Below, one piece after another: positions 14,458-18,718 of a DNA stretch of 18,718 nucleotides. Made by a program: the position numbers and the translations under genes. The first letter of the stretch is position 1, and every line of letters begins with the position of its first letter. Source of the stretch: Deltaproteobacteria bacterium (GTDB lineage: Bacteria; Myxococcota_A; JAADFL01); assembly GCA_013152945.1 (NCBI GenBank), contig JAADFL010000141.1, forward strand, positions 1-18,718, given 5' to 3'. Below the pieces are notes generated by a model. The model was not told where the DNA came from. It worked only from the letters and a program-made list of their open reading frames with translations, and made no database searches.

Positions 14458-16722
14458 ATGTCAAGGGCGGAAAGATTCTGTGCTGTCTTGGTGTTCGTCT
14501 CGGCCATGGGCGCGGCTTTTACTGCCGGCGCAGGCGAAAAGAGGCTGTACGCGGTTGTAATCGGCAACGACCAGAGCCTGGACAAGGGCGTGTCGCCTCT
14601 TTCGTACGCCGACGACGATGCTGCCAAGTACTTCGAGCTGTTCAAGGCCATGGGAGCAAGGGTGGCCCTGTTCGCGGTGCTGGACCCGGACGCGCAGAAG
14701 CGCTTTCCAGCCGCTGCCGAGGCATCGAAGCCGCCCAGGCGACGGGACGTGCTGCGGGCCGTCGACAGGTTCTTCGGAAGGATCGAGGCGGACAAGGAGG
14801 ACGGCCGGGAGACCCACTTCTACTTCGTGTACTCGGGCCATGGCAATATCGGGCCGAACCGGGAGGGGTACATAAATCTCCTGGATGCCAGGTTTCGGCG
14901 GTCCGAGCTGTACAAGGAGGTGATAGCAAGATCGCCTGCCGACTGGAACCACCTGCTCCTGGACGCGTGCCATTCGTACTTCCTGGTAAAGAAGCGCGGA
15001 GCAAAGCCGGACAGCCAAGGAGATTACCGTGACGTGGTCAAGGACTTCATGAGGAACGAGGACCTGGAGCATTATCCAAACGTGGGCGTGATCCTGGCTG
15101 CATCGAGCGAGTCCGAGACCCACGAGTGGAGCAAGTGGGAGTCTGGCATATTCTCGCACGAGCTGCGCAGCGCCATGCTTGGCGCGGCAGACGTGAACCG
15201 TGACGGCAAGGTCACGTACAAGGAGGCTGCCTCGTGCGTGGAGGCTGCCAACGCAGCAGTGGAGGACCCCAAGGCCAGGCTGAAGGTATTCTTCAGGCCC
15301 CCGCCTGCAAGGGTGGACCTGGCCCTGGTGGACCTGTCCTTGTTGAAAGCCAAGCCTGTGCTCGAGTTTCCAAAGGGCATGGAGGGAAGGTTTCACATCC
15401 AGGATTCGCGCGGGGTGCGCGTGGCGGACCTGCACCCGTCAGGCGAGCAGAACGTAGGGGTGCACCTTTTGGGCAAGGCGCCGTTTTTCCTGAGGATCAG
15501 GGGAATGGAGGCAATGGTCCCCGAGTCCAGGGCCAAGGTGGCGGTACAGGACTTGACCATGAGGAAGTACACGGCTTCCAGCAAGGGCAGCGTGGAGCAG
15601 AGCTTCAGGCGGCATCTGTACGAGCTGCCGTTCGGCCTCGGCTTTTTCAGGGGGCTCACTGCTGCTGTGCAAGGGGCGGGTCCCGCCAGTGGCCCGAGGC
15701 CTGACACAGCGGCCGATGCCGGCACACGGATCCCGCCTGCGCAACCTCCTTCAGGCGGTGAGAAGCTGGCGGTGCTGGACCTTACGGCATCTGGCGTGGA
15801 TAGGTCCCTTGCGTACAACCTTTCCGAGGTCATGGCTGACGCGGCTGGCAGGGCAGGCACGTACTCTGTGCTGTCCATGACCGACATAGAGAGGCTTCTC
15901 GCCTTCGAGGGAGAGAAGCAGAAGCTTGGGTGCGAAAGCGATGTATCCTGCCTGGCCGAACTGGGCGGGGCCCTGGGCGTGGACAAGCTGCTCACGGGCA
16001 GCGTGGGCAAGATAGGCAGCACGTACCAGGTGACATTGAAGCTCCTGGATATAGTGCGCGCAGATGTTTTGGACCGCAGGACCGAGACCGTGAAAGGCGA
16101 TGAGTCCAACCTGATAGACGCGGTCAGGCTCATGACAACAGTCATGCTGGCAGGCGCAGGGTCTGGCAAGGGTATGCTGTCGCTGGTTGTGTCCGTGCCC
16201 GGTGCAGCCATCATGGTGGACCACCGGAGCGTGGGCTATGCTCCTCTTTCCAAGCCAATAGAGCTTGCGCCCGGCAAGCACAGGGTGACTGTGCAGGCCC
16301 CGGGGTACGAGCCGTTTGCAAAAGACGCGGTCGTCCCGTCCGGTGACAGCGTGGACCTCGTGGTGGCGTTAGAGCCTGTAGCCAAGCCCGGTGGTGGTAT
16401 GAGCTTGAGCACGTGGGGTTACGTTTCGCTGGGCGTTGCCGCGGCACTGGGGGCAGGGGGAGCCGCAGCCGGGGTCCTAGCCAGGCAGTCACACGACGAG
16501 TTCATGAAGGCGGATGACCAGAACCGGGCATTGGATCTGAAGGACGAGACAGATGCCAGGGCCCTTGCAGCCAATGTGCTGCTTGGAACAGCAGGCACTG
16601 CTGCCGCGGCTGCCATGGTCCTGCTGATAATGGATTGGGTTAGTGACGAAGCCCCGAGTGCAGGCGCAGCGGTATTGCCGTCTGCCGGCGGTGCATTGGT
16701 GACCGGAGTCTTGGCATGGTGA
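14458..16722 (+). CDS. Exported caspase-like (C14) protein with EF-hand, CsgG/TolB-like and PEGA domains
   Basis: A protein of 754 residues. Residues 1-26 form a signal peptide (MSRAERFCAVLVFVSAMGAA). The caspase-like domain (about 28-235) starts with LYAVVIGND and has the catalytic His128 in YSGHGN and Cys171 in LLLDACHSYF. Residues 245-256 (DVNRDGKVTYKE) are a perfect EF-hand loop. About 260-395 is a beta-rich region, and 397-426 a Pro/Gly linker. Residues 427-556 (LAVLDLTASGVD to LKLLDIVRADVL, with one Cys pair) look like the CsgG/TolB-like domain that builds aggregate scores from envelope lipoproteins. Residues 552-620 are a PEGA domain (PGAAIMVDH, APGKHRVTVQAPGYEPF). Two hydrophobic segments (621-645 and 674-697) end the protein. 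The start with AGGGGGT upstream yields a proper signal peptide; an in-frame ATG at 14431 is the alternative. Third gene of the sigma operon. The substrate is unknown. Confidence 0.85.
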   Translation: MSRAERFCAVLVFVSAMGAAFTAGAGEKRLYAVVIGNDQSLDKGVSPLSYADDDAAKYFELFKAMGARVALFAVLDPDAQKRFPAAAEASKPPRRRDVLRAVDRFFGRIEADKEDGRETHFYFVYSGHGNIGPNREGYINLLDARFRRSELYKEVIARSPADWNHLLLDACHSYFLVKKRGAKPDSQGDYRDVVKDFMRNEDLEHYPNVGVILAASSESETHEWSKWESGIFSHELRSAMLGAADVNRDGKVTYKEAASCVEAANAAVEDPKARLKVFFRPPPARVDLALVDLSLLKAKPVLEFPKGMEGRFHIQDSRGVRVADLHPSGEQNVGVHLLGKAPFFLRIRGMEAMVPESRAKVAVQDLTMRKYTASSKGSVEQSFRRHLYELPFGLGFFRGLTAAVQGAGPASGPRPDTAADAGTRIPPAQPPSGGEKLAVLDLTASGVDRSLAYNLSEVMADAAGRAGTYSVLSMTDIERLLAFEGEKQKLGCESDVSCLAELGGALGVDKLLTGSVGKIGSTYQVTLKLLDIVRADVLDRRTETVKGDESNLIDAVRLMTTVMLAGAGSGKGMLSLVVSVPGAAIMVDHRSVGYAPLSKPIELAPGKHRVTVQAPGYEPFAKDAVVPSGDSVDLVVALEPVAKPGGGMSLSTWGYVSLGVAAALGAGGAAAGVLARQSHDEFMKADDQNRALDLKDETDARALAANVLLGTAGTAAAAAMVLLIMDWVSDEAPSAGAAVLPSAGGALVTGVLAW

Positions 16723-16753
16723 ACCAAGGTTTATTTTTCCATGGGTCTTTTTA

Positions 16754-16791
16754 TCACCGAGCGCGTATCGGCAATACGTATATAACGGTGA
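16754..16791. repeat. Nested inverted repeat between the caspase and Kelch lipoprotein genes
   Basis: TCACCG (16754-16759) pairs with CGGTGA (16786-16791). Inside it, CGTAT (16764-16768) pairs with ATACG (16774-16778) around the loop CGGCA. It begins 31 bases after the caspase stop and ends 53 bases before the lipoprotein start. It has no T-run after it, so it is not a classical terminator. It could be an operator or an RNA hairpin that tunes expression of the downstream gene. Confidence 0.4.
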
Positions 16792-16844
16792 CAAGGTCTT
16801 GCATGCCGTAGGATCGCTGGGGCAATTTGCGGGAGGGAGTGAAC

Positions 16845-18718
16845 ATGACCAGGAGAGTTTTTACATCGCTTTTACTGATATACTTGGCTGGCTGCAGCTT
16901 CGACTTCAACAACCCCGTGCTGGACCTTCCCCGCGGTTCCGTGATGGGCAAGGTGGTCAAGGAGGTGGAAGGCAGCGGTGGCTCCCAGCCTGTAAAGGGC
17001 TGCGTGGTGAGGCTTCGCGGCTCTCCCCTTGCTGTTCTTACCGGCTCTGACGGTTCGTTCCTCCTGGAGCACGTCCCGGATGGCAAGCATGTGTTGGACG
17101 TTGTCTTGGATCAGGACGGGGACGGCGAGGCGGAACTCAAGGCAGAGCGTGATGTTAGCGTTCATGGTCACAGCTCCAGGGATGTGGGCAAAATCCTGTT
17201 GAAGTGGACCGGCACTGTCAAGGGGCATGTTCTTCTCGATGGTAAGGTGCCGGGGCGGCCGGGGGTGACCGTGTTCGTGCCTGGGGATTTTGGCGTTTCA
17301 TTGGCTGACGAAGAGGGATTGTTTGCACTGAGATATCTTTCGCCCGGTAACAAGCGGGTCTGCGGTTACGAGCCTGGCTACAAGGTTTCCTGTGTGCAGG
17401 TGGTTGTTGAGGCCAGGAGTGACAAAGACGTGGGCGAGATAGATCTTGTAAAGGAAGAGGGGGAGCCTCCGAAGGTTTTGGTGAAGGGTGTGGCCGGGCT
17501 CCTCGGCGATATTGGGGAGTCTGGCCATGCCGGTATCCTGGTTCGTTTGATGCACGGCCAGGAGGAGCAGGGCAGGGCGGTGACAGGTGGTGATGGGGGT
17601 TACAGCATAAGTGGCGTTGCACCTGGTTCGTACGAGGTCGTTGGGACATTGGACGGATACAAGGAGGGCCGTAGCTTCACCTTCTTTGTTGCCGGCGACG
17701 TGGACCCGGTCCATGCGCCGTCGATCTGGCTTGCGCCTGTTGACGGCTCATCAGGCAAGCCTGACTGCGACCTGGACGGCAAGCCGGACGACGAGGACGA
17801 TGACGACGACAACGATGGGGTATTGGATGGAGATGATGCATTCAGGTGCGATCCAGGGGAGTGGAAGGACACGGACAACGATGGCATCGGCGACAACCAG
17901 GACGATGACGATGATGGGGACGGAGTGAAGGACTTCGAGGACCTGTGCCCGAAGAAGAAGGGCTTAGTGGAGAATGATGGTTGTCCTGAAGGGGATGCAG
18001 ATACTGATACGGACACGGACACCGGCACGGATACCGGCACGGATACGGATGTTGATACGGATACTGACACGGATACGGATGTTGATACGGATACTGACAC
18101 GGATACGGATATTGATACGGATACTGACACGGATACGGACACGGATACGGACACGGATACGGACACCGATACAGATACTGATACAGACACAGATACAGAC
18201 ACAGATACAGACACAGACACAGACACAGACACGGATACGGATACCGACACGGATACTGATGCGGATACGGATACGGATACTGATACGGATACCGATACAG
18301 ACACGGACACTAATCAACAGTGCCAGGGAGGATGCCCGGAAGGGCAATATTGTATTGACGGCAAGTGCTCATCAATTTGGGTGGAATATCATGACTTGGA
18401 TATCCATTATCCAGGAACTGTCGAAACATGTTGTTTCGCGAACCCTTCGTGCGCGCAAGGCAATGGCAAATTGTATTGTAGCGGGGGCCCGTATCCTTCG
18501 GCTATGCGAGATTTCAAAATATTCGATTTAGAAAACAACCAATGGTCCGATGGACCCACCAGGGATAGATCATCATATTCTCATGCCCCTGTGTGGTTCG
18601 ATGGCTTGTTCTGGAATATTGCCGGGTATACCGGCACCGCTGGTACCGGGGCGGTTTCTGTATATGATCCAACAGAACAGGTTTGGAAAACAAAGCCCAG
18701 CTTGCCATGGGGTATGGG
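16845..18718 (+). CDS. Surface lipoprotein with regulatory-like beta domains, Asp-Thr tract and Kelch repeats, partial (3' end outside window)
   Basis: The ORF runs 624 codons from an ATG with GGGAG five bases upstream to the right edge without a stop. The N-terminus MTRRVFTSLLLIYLAGC is a lipoprotein signal with lipobox LAGC (Cys17). Three carboxypeptidase-regulatory-like domains follow (about 31-125, 127-205, 214-300; e.g. GGDGGYSISGVAPGSYEVVG). Then comes an Asp-rich, thrombospondin-type-3-like region (about 310-383; DTDNDGIGD, DGDGVKDFEDLCP). An Asp-Thr dipeptide stalk covers 386-489, then a Cys-rich knot, CQGGCPEGQYCIDGKC (about 492-508). The start of a Kelch propeller follows (about 515 onwards; KLYCSGG, IFDLENNQWSDGP, VSVYDPTEQVW). 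It is probably outer-membrane anchored, with the Kelch head displayed on a calcium-binding stalk. It follows the caspase gene by 122 bases on the same strand. Confidence 0.88.
   Translation, partial: MTRRVFTSLLLIYLAGCSFDFNNPVLDLPRGSVMGKVVKEVEGSGGSQPVKGCVVRLRGSPLAVLTGSDGSFLLEHVPDGKHVLDVVLDQDGDGEAELKAERDVSVHGHSSRDVGKILLKWTGTVKGHVLLDGKVPGRPGVTVFVPGDFGVSLADEEGLFALRYLSPGNKRVCGYEPGYKVSCVQVVVEARSDKDVGEIDLVKEEGEPPKVLVKGVAGLLGDIGESGHAGILVRLMHGQEEQGRAVTGGDGGYSISGVAPGSYEVVGTLDGYKEGRSFTFFVAGDVDPVHAPSIWLAPVDGSSGKPDCDLDGKPDDEDDDDDNDGVLDGDDAFRCDPGEWKDTDNDGIGDNQDDDDDGDGVKDFEDLCPKKKGLVENDGCPEGDADTDTDTDTGTDTGTDTDVDTDTDTDTDVDTDTDTDTDIDTDTDTDTDTDTDTDTDTDTDTDTDTDTDTDTDTDTDTDTDTDTDTDTDADTDTDTDTDTDTDTDTNQQCQGGCPEGQYCIDGKCSSIWVEYHDLDIHYPGTVETCCFANPSCAQGNGKLYCSGGPYPSAMRDFKIFDLENNQWSDGPTRDRSSYSHAPVWFDGLFWNIAGYTGTAGTGAVSVYDPTEQVWKTKPSLPWGM
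18000..18311 (+). repeat. Hexanucleotide GAYACN tandem array encoding 52 Asp-Thr-type dipeptides
   Basis: The 312-base tract is made of six-base units (GATACG, GACACG, GATACT, GATACA, GACACC), each encoding Asp-Thr. A few variants give Gly-Thr (GGCACG), Asp-Val, Asp-Ile and Asp-Ala. Within it, a 30-base higher-order unit starting GTT/GTT/ATT-GATACGGATACTGACACG repeats three times with near identity (18051-18080, 18081-18110, 18111-18140). A second block at about 18170-18235 uses mostly ACA for Thr. All changes in copy number stay in frame. Confidence 0.95.

Noticed and set aside
12868-16722. Anti-phage defence island built around a caspase
   Set aside because: The caspase-like protein has a signal peptide and membrane segments, and no nuclease, NTPase, sensor kinase or phage-related gene is nearby, so an envelope role fits better.
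17600-18310. A 236-residue minus-strand ORF rich in Ser-Val dipeptides
   Set aside because: It is the complement of the Asp-Thr array in the lipoprotein gene. The repeat has no stops in any frame, and the plus-strand reading has a lipobox, domains and a ribosome site.
18000-18311. CRISPR array
   Set aside because: There are no unique spacers; the 6-base units are contiguous and keep a protein frame.
17964-18531. Further ORFs in both strands across the Asp-Thr tract
   Set aside because: They are other frames of the same repeat and continue into the Kelch region without coding character.

Overview
This window is typical of a large-genome deltaproteobacterium-like lineage, most likely Myxococcota or a relative. 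That is an inference from gene content, not from a marker gene. The signs are a secreted papain-like peptidase next to a purple-acid-phosphatase-like lipoprotein, a TPR protein of about 1,800 residues, an ECF sigma / zinc anti-sigma pair coupled to an exported caspase-like protein, and a surface lipoprotein with a long Asp-Thr dipeptide tract. No rRNA, tRNA, CRISPR array or intact mobile element was found.

Layout. (1) 1-1196, minus: 5' part of a papain-family (C1) cysteine peptidase that leaves the window at its 3' end. It is divergent from (2) 1376-2656, plus: an exported metallophosphoesterase lipoprotein. The two share a compact region with back-to-back candidate promoters. (3) 2657-2897: a short convergent gap with a G-run cluster and small GC-rich repeats. 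(4) 2898-8279, minus: a giant cytoplasmic TPR scaffold with about 17 units of roughly 74 residues. (5) 8521-10462, plus: a DivIVA-domain protein (TTG start), a YggU/DUF167 protein and a membrane-anchored gluzincin (peptidase MA-like). (6) 10468-12067, minus: maf, yggS, yggT, tightly packed and convergent with (5). The usual yggS-yggT-divIVA-yggU set is therefore present but split into two facing operons. (7) 12104-12867: no intact gene; it holds what looks like a patatin-like phospholipase remnant with an internal deletion, then the leader of the next operon.

(8) 12868-16722, plus: ECF sigma factor, anti-sigma factor (ATGA overlap) and a caspase-like protein with a canonical EF-hand loop, a CsgG/TolB-like domain, a PEGA domain and two C-terminal membrane segments. 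(9) 16845 to the right edge, plus: a lipoprotein with three carboxypeptidase-regulatory-like domains, an Asp-rich type-3-like region, 52 Asp-Thr-type dipeptides, a small Cys-rich knot and the beginning of a Kelch propeller. Regions 8 and 9 are the best candidate for an undescribed system: a sigma/anti-sigma switch controlling an envelope caspase with a calcium-binding motif, possibly with a large calcium-binding surface lipoprotein. Two edge genes (the C1 peptidase and the Kelch lipoprotein) are open at the window ends and were read directly from the sequence.
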